This document shows positions 47,518-60,211 of a stretch of 64,000 nt of DNA, one piece after another. Below the pieces are notes generated by a model. The model was not told the origin of the DNA. It worked only from the letters and a program-made list of their open reading frames with translations, and made no database searches. The first letter of the stretch is position 1. Each line of letters opens with the position of its first letter. The DNA is taken from the NCBI GenBank assembly GCA_024138025.1, contig JAMXBD010001036.1, forward strand, positions 62,001 to 126,000, given 5' to 3'. A program made the position numbers and the translations under genes. Origin of the DNA: Combretum micranthum (taxonomy: Eukaryota; Streptophyta; Magnoliopsida; Myrtales; Combretaceae).

Positions 47518-47886
47518 AAATACCAACGAATGAGAAACACATGGATTAATCACATACAAGCATAGTTTATTGATGTAACAACCAACCAATTGTTACATTT
47601 GCTTTAAGTCTAACAATCAACATAAAGATAACTTATTATCCTGACAGCCACACTCTTTATATATGATACATAGATATGATATTAGTTACTCCCTAACATC
47701 TAAGAGTCCAAGAGTCTATGAGTCTAAGAATCCATAAATTTACTTGTAATCCTTTCTAAGTGTGACTCCATAGGTGACAATGTTACACAAGAATCATCGA
47801 GGTGTCATGTTCACATTATCAATACTCTCATTCAACCAACCATGGCCAACACACACAACAAGCAAGTTTAAGGTTGAATAAACAAC

Positions 47887-48458
47887 TAGGGTTGCAAATG
47901 AGCCCAGCCGAGCCCAGCATTTAAAGACTCAAACATGAGCTTGGGTCAAGCTTTTTATCGAGCATGAATTCTAGGCTCAAGCTCAATTTGTTTAACTAAA
48001 CGAGCTTTAGTTTAAGCTCGAGCTTAACTCATTCATGAAATGAGCTCAAGCTTACCAAGCTTTCTATCTAGCCTACCAGCCTAGAAATTATGATCAAGTT
48101 TAATTTTTTTTAAATAGCTCATTTTCCATGTTTTTCTAACCTAAAATATAATAAACAAGTATTATTATAAATATTTACATAAACATTAAATAGAATTTAG
48201 TTTTTTTTAATTATGTAGTTATATATAATATATTACACATAAAAAACATACAAATATGCTAACAAGTTTATTAACGAGCCTACTCGCGAGTCTATTTAAG
48301 AGCTTAAACAAGCTTGTTCACAAGTCAGCTCGCCCATCTAATTCAAAACTCAAGCTTGGCTCTTTTAGATAAACGAGTTTCACTTTAAGCTTGGGATCAA
48401 CTCATTTACCAATCAAGCTCGAGTAGCTCATCTGCAGTTAGACTCATTTGCAACCCTA
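47887..48458. mobile_element. hAT-type MITE, 572 bp
   Basis: Terminal inverted repeats read TAGGGTTGCAAATGAGC on the left and TAGGGTTGCAAATGAGTC (reverse complement) on the right. The flanking octamers TAAACAAC and TATACAAG agree at 6 of 8 positions, fitting the 8-bp duplications of hAT elements after some decay. The interior is full of AGCTTGAGCTC-like palindromes (ACGAGC, GAGCTCAAGC) and has no transposase frame, so it is non-autonomous. Confidence 0.75.
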
Positions 48459-48675
48459 TATACAAGTAGTCATATTCTTAGACTATCCTAGCAAACATAA
48501 GCATCAAACAAGGTAATATACGTACCTAGATATTGGATTTGATTTGAGTACTAAAGACCACTACTATAGTTGTATTCAAAAGCTTAGTGTGCATTGCAAT
48601 CCTAAAGAAATAATTCTATCAAGTTTTCTTGCTTTTAGAAACAAGAAACTTTGTGAAAACACAAAGAACATAAGA

Positions 48676-48790
48676 AAAGTACACGACCGTGTTTGGGGTC
48701 ATGTACTTGTACATGGCTGTGTTAGGGGTCGTGTACTTGTACATGGGTAAAGTACACAATCATGTATCGAGTCATGTACTTCTACGGAGA
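48676..48790. repeat. Minisatellite with inverted GTACACGA/TCGTGTAC words
   Basis: Two to three units of about 36-38 bp contain GTCATGTACTTGTACATGG or GTCGTGTACTTGTACATGG. Each combines a direct repeat with an internal near-palindrome (GTACTTGTAC). Isolated related words continue to 48880, just before the Copia LTR. Confidence 0.65.
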
Positions 48791-48882
48791 ACAAGGCTTC
48801 TATTACAAAGAGATACACGAGCTCATGTACTAGTCGTATATTTCTAGGAAATACAATTCTCCATATATAGAGAAGTACACGA

Positions 48883-49128
48883 TGTCAGAAGATTTAGTTG
48901 TCAATCTGCTAATTGAGTTAATGTAATTTATTACATGGTCGTGTAAATTAATGTAATTTATTATATAGTAAAACCTAAATTAAAGGAGCTGACAACCTAA
49001 TTAAAGGGATTAACTAATCTTATATTTTGTATATTCCTTATTTATGTAGGATTTCTACTATATATACACAGAAAAATGTTTCTCTAATAGACATGATTTC
49101 AATTGCTCAAAATTCTCTGTATTTGACA
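48883..49128 (+). repeat. 5' LTR of the Copia element (246 bp)
   Basis: Begins TGTCAGAAGATTTAG, ends GTATTTGACA directly before the primer site. A TATATATACACAG box and an AT-rich body fit a short Copia LTR. The left end is inferred from the TG and typical length, since the 3' copy is outside the window. Confidence 0.65.
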
Positions 49129-49140
49129 TGGTATTAGAGC
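49129..49140 (+). other. Primer-binding site, initiator tRNA-Met type
   Basis: TGGTATTAGAGC touches the LTR end and differs by one base from the common TGGTATCAGAGC site. This fixes the direction and the LTR boundary. Confidence 0.8.
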
Positions 49141-49222
49141 CCTTGCTCTCTACATAGTCATAGTTTTACAAAAAAAAATTTCCTAGTTTCCTGTTCCTAG
49201 TTCCTAGTTCTCTAGCGGCCTC

Positions 49223-51512
49223 ATGTCTTTAGACAAGGAGTCTTTCTTGATTTGTTTTAATGACAAAAATTACTTATCCTGGGCATTCCAATTCAAGATA
49301 TATGTCAAAGGAAGAGATCCATAGGGTCATGTTGACGATAGCAAACCTACTCTTGAGCAAAGTACAGATGAATATGCCAAGTGGGAGGTCAAGGATGCAC
49401 AAATCATGAATGGATTCTAGGATCTGTAGATCCTAACATTGTTTTAAATCTCCGATCCTCTAAGACTACAGCTATGATGTGGAATTACCTAAAGAAAATC
49501 TACAGCCAGCAAAACACGACTCATAGATTCCATCTTGAACACGAATTATCCATGATCCATCAGGATAATCTCTCTATTTATGATTTTTATTCTAGTTTTA
49601 TGAATCTTTAGGCTGAATATATTGATATAATCTATGCTACCTTACCTCCTGAAGGTTTTGATGCTATCCAATCTATTCATGAAATTGCAAAAAGGGATCA
49701 ATTTCTCAAGAAATTAAGATCTGAATTTGAGGGTACCAGGTCTAGTTTATGAACCGAAATCCTGTTTCGTCCCTAGATATATGTATTAATGATCTACTAC
49801 GAGAGGAACAATGAATTCTCACTCAAGTAACCATGGAACAACAATGATCCAAGTAAGTTCTAATAGCTTATGCAGCAGAAGGGAAGCCAGGAGATAAGGA
49901 CATGAAGGTTACTACAAAGAATTTAGTCATTATGCCTCAATTGTCCAAAAAAAATTTGCAACTATTGTAAAAAAGACAGCCATATTATCAAGGAATGCCT
50001 AATTCAACCTCCTAAGAGATCTGAAAGAGCATTTATTGCCTCGATTGGCTCTTCTAGCACTGGTGGTTCAACGGATGCCGCACCATTAACACAAAATGCT
50101 TCTACTCCTGCTCAAACTCTAAGACTTGAGATGGTTCAACATATGATTCTCTCTGCCTTCTCTACTTCAGGAATCTCAGGTAAACATGCATCTACTTCAT
50201 CCACTTGGTTTTGTGATTCTGAGGCATCAAATTATATGACAAATAATGATAAAATCCTAACCAATGTAAAGAAATATTCTAGAAACCTTGAGATTCATAC
50301 TACTAATGGAAATTTACTACCCATTACAGTCGCCGGTGATATTTCTCCCTCTTTAACTAATGTTTTTGTTTCTCTAAGCCTTACCACTAATCTTGTTTCA
50401 GTTGGCCAATTGATTGACAATAATTGTATAGTAGAATTTTCTAAATCTGGTTATATTTAGCAGATCAATAGTCAGGAAGATGATTGCAGGGGGGTCTAAA
50501 GTAGGATGTGTTTTTCCTCTTCAATTTCTTTTGTCATCGTGTCTTTCATTTCCTTTTGTCACTTGTAATCTCACTCATGTTGATTATCGAGCATGGCATA
50601 AATGTCTTGGACATCCAAACTCTAATGTACTCCATACTTTGCCAAATTCTGGTTTACTTGAGAATAAGAAGCATGTTTTTATTAATGATGTTCAATTTGA
50701 TTGTGATTCTTGTAAACTTGGTAAGAGTAAACCTTTGTCATTTCCTACTCACATACCTAATCCTATCCAACCTTTCGAAATGATGCATAGTGATTTGTGG
50801 GGTATGGCACCAATTATATCTCATGCTAATTACAAGTACTTTGTCACTTTTATTGACAACTATAGTCACTTCACTTGGATTTATTTCTTTCATTATAAAG
50901 ATGAAGTACTTTTGCATTTAAACTTTTTTATGCCTATGTCCATACCCAATTTTCTACCAAAATTAAAACTTTACATTATGATAATGGGGTGAATATATTT
51001 CCCATTTGCTTCAAGATTTTATAGAAGCTAATGGAATAATCTCTCAAAGATCATGTCTTAAAGGCCCACAGCAAAATGGAATAGCCGAAAGAAAAAACGG
51101 TCACCTGCTTGATGTTGTTCGAACCCTTTCATTAGAATCCTCAGTGCCTGCTCAGTTTTGGTGTAAAGCTCTCTCTACTGCTGTCTATCTCATCAATAGG
51201 TTACCTTCTCCTTCATTGAATCATGTCTCTCCTTTCCATTGGCTAGTTAGTCATCTTCTTACCTTTGGTTGTGTAAGTTATGTCCATCTTCTTACATAAG
51301 AGCGCACAAAACTCATAGTCTAATCGGTTAAATGTGCTTTTCTATGATATTTTTGCATCACAAAGGGTTTCATTGTTATGATCCTAATTTACATCATGTT
51401 CACATTTCTAGAAATGTAATTTTTTTAAAAATCAATATTTCTTTTCCAATCATTAGGACCCTCTCTTTCCTTCGTTTTCTATGCTGCCTATATTTACTAT
51501 TTCTACTGTAAG
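49223..51512 (+). pseudogene. Copia gag, protease and integrase, decayed
   Basis: Gag parts are visible at 49223-49740, interrupted by stops at about 49323 and 49609. The nucleocapsid knuckle C-X2-C-X4-H-X4-C is intact at 49957-49998 (CNYCKKDSHIIKEC). The protease site at about 50215 reads DSEAS, where the family has DSGA, so it is likely inactive. A GAG-pre-integrase segment ('AWHKCLGHPNSNVLHTL', about 50590-50740) and the integrase core follow ('MMHSDLWG' near 50780, 'GPQQNGIAERKNGHLL' near 51070). The frame is broken near 50990 and after 51296. LTR X1 interrupts the region after 51512, in the segment between integrase and reverse transcriptase. Confidence 0.85.
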
Positions 51513-54500
51513 TGTAAACCCCCGAATTTTTGGAATCAATCTAGCTTAAAACCCTAATCTGGAAGTCAACCGAAACTTCAAAGCCAACAAAACCCTAGTT
51601 AGACGTAATAACTTAAGCCCAGCAATCCCGAATAAGCAATTCAAAGAAAGTAAGTAATGGTTTGGTGCATAGAATAGTGCGTAATTACCTAAGAAAGCTT
51701 AAAAAAATTAAATTAGTAAAACCGCAAATCATCTTGAACTCGATTGGACACAGTTTTTGAAAAATGTGTCATGGGGCTCGGAATAGTAAAAATATTCCGA
51801 ATATATCTTTAGACTCATAAAAATATAAGGATTTCAAAAATATCAGTTTTATAATTTTTGGGTAAGTAAAAATAACAGATATCACAATTATACGCATATT
51901 TTCTTATTACCAGTACTTTATTAGTCATATCTACTTTACATTACAATATTCATTACTATTCTACACTATTCTTTTCTCTCTACTTTTTCTTACACCTACT
52001 CTTACAAACAACATAACCCATAACCTTTACTTTTTACCTTTCTCATAACTTTCTTTCACATCTACCTTACTTAATATTACAATTATTTAACAAAAATACA
52101 AAACAAAACTCTCTCTCTTCCCCTCTCAAAGCATGGCTGGCGCCCCCCTCCACCCCCCCTCTCCTCATTCATCTTCATTTTTGTTTCAATTTTCTTTTAT
52201 TTTAATCACACAAAAATCACTCCACGTTTTCCTATAAATACCCCCCTCCTCTTTTACTTCTTTCACACAATTACCACTTACAAATTCTGTACAAAAACTC
52301 TCTCGAATTCTCCACTCAAAACTCTCCCAAAATAATTACAAAACCACTTTCTACCTACAACAAAACCTATAACCACATAACACTACCAAAACCTTCTTTA
52401 GGTAAACTTTCTTATTATTTTTCTTCTTCTCATGTCATGTAACTTTATATGACCATGGTGTGAGTTTTCAAAGACTAAGTATTATGGAAGCTACACTATG
52501 TTCATGTATTGTTATTGTTCATGAAAATTCATTATGTTTATATTGTTTTATTTTATTCTTGTTATTGTTATTATATCTAAGTATTATTATGTATCTATAT
52601 ATATACATATTCTTTAGAGTATATAAGCTCACTTGCAATTTATTTATTTTCATACAATGTAATTTATTTATTTATTCTATTGCAATTTATTTAATTCTTG
52701 CTATTTTAAGACTAGTCTCTAATCTTAGACTTGTCCTCATCAAGTTAAAACAAATTTTGCTTTCTTTTATTTTCTTTTGAGACTAGTCTACTTCTTAGTC
52801 CCGGGAGCCTTGAAGAAGCTAAAACTCCCAATACTTGACTTTATTATTTATGTTAATTTTTGTTTGCTATTATTTCTCATAAATCATGTTCATTAAGATT
52901 GTTGTCCAAATTTTTCAAGTTCTAAAAATAATTGATAAAAAGGAGTTTGATCACTTAGGAATAAGTTTATATGAAATATAAAATCTATAGTTTAACAAAA
53001 ATAAAGTCATTCCTTTTCAAGTTATTAGAAGAACTCACTACAATTTTAGAAACTATTTTTGTTATGAAAAGTTTTTTAAATCATTTGTTATTCCACTTTG
53101 TTTTTCAAAAAGAAAATGATTTTTGATACAAAAATTATTTCTATGAAAAACATAACATAAGAAAGGAAGGGGAATTTTCAAGCTAAGATCTTTTCAAACA
53201 AATGGTCAAAGAAAAAATTATATAGAAAATAAATAGGAAAAATAACACTAATATAGAGAATGTAGAAAAGAAGAAAATTACTTTTCAAAAAGTCATCAAG
53301 GAAAAATAGATAAGTCAAACACAAGGAAATTCTTTGAAAACAAAAGAATCAAAGTATTTATTTTAAAAGATTTACAAAATGAATTCTCTTAAACTATAGA
53401 TTTCTAAAACACCAAATTGTCATTTTTTTACTCAAAGAAACATGAATGGACAACAAACACTTGAGCATGAATAAATATGAGCTATGTAACTATAAAAAGA
53501 GAAATTTTCAACTATATAGATAACTAAGTATTTATCAAAAAAAATTTGAATGATTTAAAATTTGAAACAAAATTGTTTTTGAGTTAGAAAATTCATGGTG
53601 AATCTGATTGTAAGCCCTGGAAAATTTTAGTAAATAATTCCAGAATAAACATTTAAAATAAACTTTGAAAATGACTCCCAATTAAAACCGAACTTCAACT
53701 AATCTGAAATCTAAAACAAATCCAGAAATTTCTTAATTTTGAACAAAGAGAAAGTCCTTAAAAGTAACATAAGAACTTAATAGTTTCCAAATCCAAAACC
53801 ACTACGCGTAACAAACTCTATGCTTAACCTTGACTTGTAAAATCGGGTATTATAGAACCTAAAAACAATTTATTAAACAGTAAGTAAAAATAAACCTTCA
53901 GATATAAAACCTGATTTAAGAATTCCGAAAACGTTAAGAGACATAAAATACCTATGAAAATAAAATAATGAATAAATATTCTCAAATTAAATATGTTGTA
54001 TAAATATAAAACATCAGCTTCCAAGTTGGCAACGATCTAAACCGGGAAGTCAACCCGAAAACCTAAGCCAACAATTCCCGAGAAACCCTAGTAGGTTAAA
54101 CCCGGCAATCCCGAAATCCTACACCAAGGAGTCAGAATATGAGCAAAGAGTGTAGTTCAGGTCGCAATAATACTAAAATGCTTTAAAATATAAGATTAGC
54201 GAGTTCTCTATCTATTTCAAACCCGGCAGGTACAGACTTCGAAAAGCGTGCCCTAAGATTCGAAACATCAGATATATGATATTAGTACCATTAGGATCGT
54301 AATTTCATAAAAATTTCAAGTACCTCATTGTACTAATTTTGGATTGCTTGTAAACCCGGTTTTTCTAGTAACCGATTAAACTTCGTAAATCAGAAACCAA
54401 AACCCTAAATAGGATTAGTACAAGCAACCTAGGAACCCTAGTCCAGCTTTTCTTCGATTTCTATATACAAGAACCTCTATAGAATAATTTAATGTGGATT

Positions 54501-57500
54501 ATTGTTTTATATTATATTTCAAACCATACAAAGTTTTTATTTCCAAAAATTTTCCATTCCAGGCTTTCCCGAGCTTCTTTCCGAAAAGCGAGCTGCAAAA
54601 CTAGAGACTCAGAAAAATATTCCGAAATACTCTTTAGAACCGAAATTTTATAAGGATTTCAAAAATATAAGTTTTATAATTTTTCGGGTTATAAAAATTA
54701 CAGTTAGAGCCTTTTTTCGTATTTTCTTTACTATCGGTAAAGTAGATGTCTTGTCTACTATTCACCACTATTCACAAGTACAACCTACACTACATACTAT
54801 CCATGCCCTAGTCTTACATCCTTACGACTAATTATATTTTCTTTTCCAAGAAATTTTTGTTTCTTACTAAATTATTACATTTAATACATTTTATTACACA
54901 AATTTCAATTTCAAATAAAATCAATTCACTCTCTCTTTCTCACCTAGTGGCCGGCACATGAAGCCCCCCTTGCCCTCTATTTGTTTTATTTTTCCTCTTT
55001 ATTTACTACAAACAAACCCTAATATACTTAATATATATACTCATTTACATTCTCTCTCTTCATTTCTACTCTTTCAAAAAATTTTAACAAGGCAAAAACT
55101 CTCTCTTTTCTTTGTCCTTGTCGTGAGCCTTCAACCCACACACACACTCACTTCAAGTTCATTTCTTCTCCATTTCTTCATCAAATCTTTCCTTAGGTGA
55201 TATTTTTAAGCTTTATTACTACTTAATCTTGTAATGGCAAGATTATTCATGTATGTTTTCACTTTAAATCCCCATGAGCAAATGATAGGGATAAGAAAAT
55301 ACTAATACATGAATATCAAGCCATCACAAGAGTAGATCTTGTGTTTCATGAGTTTTTGTTGAAGTATCATCATGTTCATGCATACAAAAGTAGAGATCTT
55401 GCATGAAAAATATATGCTCATACTTTAAACTCCTTTTCATGCACTATAAGTAGTAGATATAGTACTTAGACACTCATATTATACTTGACATTCATGTTCG
55501 TATAGATATTTTGTGTTTTTATGTATTAATGCTCATAAAGATTTAGTATTATATATATAAATGTGATAGTTGGTAGATCATTATGAAGATAAGACAAGGA
55601 ACTTGAAAATAAAAGGTTTTTGTTAGAAATGTCCAAAAGAAAATTCGTTATGGCTTTCAAACCCTATTTTAAAAACCCTTGTAACAACTTTGAAACTCAT
55701 GTTTTATATGAAAAATGGAGGGTATGGGTAATAGATATCATTAAGTAATGATTTTTATAAGTTGAAATGAGTTTGGATGAGAGTAATGTGTAAAATAAGG
55801 AGTAGGATCAAGACAGAAAATTTTGAGTTAGTAGTCAACTTGTAAAATTCGAAACTTTGGATGATGCCTATGTAAACACCTATTATTTAAACTCAAAATG
55901 AATGTTTTATGTGTTAAATGAAGTCCTTAGATAGTGGATATAGCAAAGTCTTGAATTTTAATGCATTACACAAGTTTAATCAAAGGAATCATTAAAAAAA
56001 GTGGATTTTCTAAAATTCAGATTTTTGAGAAAAGCCTATTTAAAAACATATTTGTAAAGTGAAAAATGTAAATTTTTTTATGTAAAAATGAAGGTTTTGG
56101 ATAATATAGATGATGAAGACTCATTTTTAATTAAGATAACTAGGAATTTCTAAGAATGGAATCCAAAACACTAGTGAGATATCAAAGTTAGAAAATTGGA
56201 TTTTCAAGAAGTAGTTATTATTGGAGTCTTGTGAAATTTAGGAGTCCTCTAAGTTTCCTTTATCAAAAATGATCAAGATCATGCATACAATGGACTCATC
56301 ATATGTCATTCATGTTAGGAACTCATTCATGTTGTATATATACTTGAATCATCAACTAGATACATTTCAAACAAGTGCGAAACTATTTTTCGGAATTGGG
56401 AATGGTTACTAATCAGATCTGATCCCTCTGTTCTGTGACCTAAATGTTTTCAAAATTTGGAAATAATATTATAATTAGGTATATCTTTCGAAGTAGATAG
56501 AAATTGATATAAAATTTGCGAAATTCCGAGTTAAAATGATCAAGTTATGGCCATTTTAAGTTGGAACTTCCACAAATAGCGAGAATCACGATTTTTATTA
56601 GTTCTGACACATGGTTTGGATTAGTTAAGTGATGAAGTACTCGTTAGGATATTATTCTTTGGTAGGTGATCCCGAGACTGACGAATCCCTACCACCCGAC
56701 TATTATTATTAAAAGACCGACGTACCATAGCCGAGTGAGTATCACTTCCAATTTCAATTATTGTTTGTGATTATAATGATAGCTGCACTAGTTACTTAGC
56801 AAAGATGAAATGAATATGCATGATGGGGTTAAATGGGAATTATATTTGTCTGCTGTTGTTATGTGAAGTTGAATTTAAAGAATATCGAAGCCGGGTGATA
56901 AATCATTACTTGTATAGAAGAGCTAGGATTGATTGTCTGCGAGTATTGCTTGATCACCTAAAAGAATTGGTATAATTGATTATTAAACAATAAAGATAAA
57001 CTTGGACTCATTCATAACACGATGGGGATGGAGCATTAGCATTTATTGGTTTTTCATGATCCATAAAACGAATATGAGTTGGTTAATCGTGATCCATAAA
57101 ACGAATATGAGTTGGTTGACTATGAGCCTAAACGGCGTCGTACAGCAGGATTCGTTAATCTGCTAACCCGGGATAGAGGACACAAGTCCATCCACATATG
57201 ATTTCCGGTTGGTCATATGTTTGTTGAATTCACGTGTCTGATGCATACCATTTGACTGATTAATCACTTGCTTGAATGTTATGTTGTAATTGTGATATAG
57301 AAGTTCTCACTCACTAAGCTAGCGTAGCTTATACCCTAATAGTTTCCTGTTGCAGTATGAATACTTATGGCTATCTCCAAGGAGCCGCCATCATCAAGTA
57401 CAACTCTTGGACATTAAGGAGCTTTTGATGAGGCCGGGACCTAAAAGTAGGCACGGACCTCTAAATGAGACTCTTAAATTGGTATTTGAAGGATAACATA

Positions 57501-59168
57501 AGAGACTTTAAGAGTCTGAGAAATCTTAACGTTTTGACGGAGGTATGCCCCTTAGATCATGTAATAGAATAAATCTAATTATAACTGTTATGATTTACAT
57601 TCGTGTTGCTATGTATGTCACCTTAAACTATTTCGAAGCAAAGTATGGTCTCTATATGTTGAAAGTGAGCCTTACACCCGATGTTTAAACTCATGGGAAG
57701 ACTACGGTTACCTTACTTGAGTTTAAATATCGAGTGTGGCGGATTGTCACGTTTATGGCACTCTTTGGGGTGTGACACTGATCACCACTGTTTTAGGGCC
57801 TAAATGGTTAGTTTGACAAAAATAGTTTTAAAAATGGATAGATCTTTTTGAATAGGTAGAAATCGGTATATTATATGTGCGATTCGAGTTAAAATAACCA
57901 AGTTATGGCCATTTTAAATTGGGACTCTCCTTTATATGAACTTTGACGTTCTCATGACATTGTTTTGTCAAAATTCAAGAATATCTTCAAGAAATACTCA
58001 TTTTTGGTATTTTCTTTGGCTAGGTGATTCCGAAGAAGGATACCTTTATCCCGAGGACTATTTCGATTAAGTAGAGTGTGTGAGCGACTCATCCGCTAGA
58101 TAAATCATCGTCATGGCATCGTGAGTTTATTTCCTTAAAGTGCTTTACTTGTTTGTGCTTATAATTTAGTTGCATTAGAATTAAGAAAAGACAAATGGAT
58201 AAGTTTGTAAAGATAATTCTTTGAAAGAATCCTAAGAATATCGAGGTCGGAATTGATTTAATGTTTGTTTTAATATAACACTTGATTTATATGAAATTCC
58301 TTGATCACCTTAAATCTGATAATAATAATGTTATGATATCATAAATAAACGGGTTCATGCATACCATGAAGTGAGTCATATTACATTGGGTTATTATCCT
58401 TGGGTGAGAAGGATTGTAGCTCAGGTCGAAAGCAATACTTAGCGGAGTGACCGAAAGCGATTGCTTGGCGACATTAAGGAAATGCTTGGCGAAAGATCAA
58501 AAAGCAAGGCTCAATTCAAGTAGACTTCATATGCTTGGCGATGTTGGTCGAAAGCATAAATATTTTTAACTAAAACTACTTGTTTTGAGGTTACGTATCA
58601 CCAAACCCCGAATGAAGGGCACAAATCGATTCAACATATAGTTCCCGAAAAACTATATGCTTTATTTGCCCACATGTATATTGCATTCCATTTGTTTGAT
58701 TAAACAACTTGTTTGAAATTTTGTTACAAGAAGTTATTTATGGAAATAGTTCTTACTAAGTCTATTAGCTTATACCCTTATAGATATCTTTTGCAGTTTC
58801 CCTATTTATGGTTGAGGCCACGAGGACCTTGCAACCAGGTAATTTCTTTTGGGTTAAGGAATTTCCTAAGATAAAGTTTAGTAGATAGGATTTGGAAATA
58901 CTCCTGTAATAGATTTGTGAATAAGGGAAATGTCCCTAAGTTTTGTAAGATCATTGTTATGAATAAATGAATATTATGAATCCTCTTTTCTTCATATGTT
59001 ATTATATCTTCTTAAGCTTCATGATTCCATATATGGTCCTCTAAAATTATGAGAGCACGCCTTACACTTAATATCAAAGCTTTTGGAAATGGCTAAGGTT
59101 GTCATACTTAAGCTTTAATATTAAGTATGGCGAACTGTTACGTTTAGGGTACCCTTTGGGGCGTGACA
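51513..59168 (+). mobile_element. Solo LTR 'X1' of the Tekay-type family, inserted in the Copia element and split by LTR 'Y'
   Basis: It starts TGTAAACCCCCGAATTTTTG and ends CCCTTTGGGGCGTGACA. Without LTR Y it is about 3.48 kb, almost the same length as X2 (3.49 kb), and the first 190 bp of the two look roughly 85-90% alike by eye. The TATA box is at 52233-52240, donor-like AG|GTAAAC at 52402, hairpin at 52708-52726, 15-codon frame at 58023-58070, GTGAGT donor at 58121 and TTGCAG acceptor at 58796. The flanks GTAAG and TCAAG agree at only 3 of 5 bases, and the Copia reading frame continues across the empty site without removing a duplicate. Confidence 0.87.
53609..57777 (+). mobile_element. 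Solo LTR 'Y' nested in LTR X1
   Basis: It runs from TGTAAGCCCTGG to CTCTTTGGGGTGTGACA and is flanked by a perfect CTGAT duplication (53604-53608 and 57778-57782). Joining the flanks restores the same stretch that is uninterrupted in X2 near 61595-61615. At 4.17 kb it is a more diverged family member with an enlarged 5' part. It has AG|GTGATA near 55197, the 15-codon frame at 56665-56712, a GTGAGT donor at 56735 and a TTGCAG acceptor at 57355. Confidence 0.9.
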
Positions 59169-60211
59169 TCAAGACACTTCTTCTGCACCCCCTCAAGCTC
59201 CTTCCCTTGTTGCTGATCCTCTTGCATCAACTAAATCCGTCATTCCCAGACGTATACCCAAGTTAGTAAACCACTAAATAGGTATGACTTTCCAAATCCT
59301 ATTTAGCAATCACTTTGTCTTCTATACCTATTCCCACATCTTATAAGCATGCAATGGAGCATGAGTGTTGGCGTAAAGCTATTGAAATAGAACTTCTTGC
59401 TCTTGAAGAAAACCAAACCTAGGATGTTGTACCATAACCTCCATCTATCGAACCACTTGGCAGCAAATTTATGTTTTCCATCAACCTTCATTCAGATGGA
59501 TCTGTAGATCGTTACAAGGCTCAGTTAGTAGTTCTTAGGAATAAGTAAGAGTATGGTCTAAACTACTAAGAAACCTTTACACCAGTAGCTAAAATGACTA
59601 TAGTGCGGACCATCTTAGCACTTGCAGCATCTCAAGCATGGCCTTTACTTCGAATGGATGTTAAGAATGCGTTTCTACATGGTGATCTCAAGGAACAAGT
59701 CTACATATAACTTCCATCTAGTATGCCTACTTCCTCTTCTAACAATGTTTGCAAACTAAAACACTCCTTATATGGCTTGAAACAGCACTTCATGCATGGT
59801 TTGAAAAGTTTAAATCCACTCTTCTTGGTTTTTCCTTTACTCAAAGCTGATAGACTCTTCTATGTTTCTCCAGTAGACATCCAAAGGCATGGCTGTTCTT
59901 CTTGTTTATGTAGATGACATCATCATCACTGATTTTGATTTAGAGGTCATCTCTAAGCTTCAAAAAATGTTGCACTTTACTTTCCACATGAAAGACCTTA
60001 GCCAACTTACCTACTTTTTGGGGTTAAAAGTTTATCATCGTCCTCAAGCTATTTTCTTGAATCAACACAAATATACTCAAGATCTAGTTCAGTTGGCAGA
60101 ACTTACAAGCAGTGCTTCTGTTGACACTCCAATGGAAGTTAACATAAAATATCAACATGACGAAAGGGAGCTCCTTAAGGATCCTACTTTATATCATAAG
60201 CTGGTTGGTAG
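59169..60211 (+). pseudogene. Copia reverse transcriptase, decayed
   Basis: The segment resumes after LTR X1. It shows 'DRYKAQLVVL' (about 59508), '[19 protein letters not shown]' (about 59570), '[20 protein letters not shown]' (about 59648) and the catalytic YVDD (59906-59917, within 'VYVDDIIIT'), then 'TYFLGLKVYHRPQAIFLNQ' (about 60010) and 'LYHKLVGS' at the X2 border. The catalytic aspartates survive, but stops near 59424, 59430, 59545 and 59706 and frame changes near 59800-59890 prevent translation. Confidence 0.85.

Larger units (their letters stand above)
47574..48882 (-). repeat. LTR fragment related to the solo LTR at 35.2-37.2 kb, interrupted by a MITE
   Basis: It starts TGTAACAACC on the + strand and shares with the solo LTR an ordered block: 'ATAATGACACACAAGGATCATCAGGGTG' there corresponds to a 'GGTGACAATGTTACACAAGAATCATCGAGGTG' form here. 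Other shared words such as CAAGCAA also recur. The hAT-type MITE splits it at 47887-48458, and the Copia 5' LTR begins at its right edge. The rest of the LTR would lie beyond the Copia element, outside the window. Confidence 0.4.
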
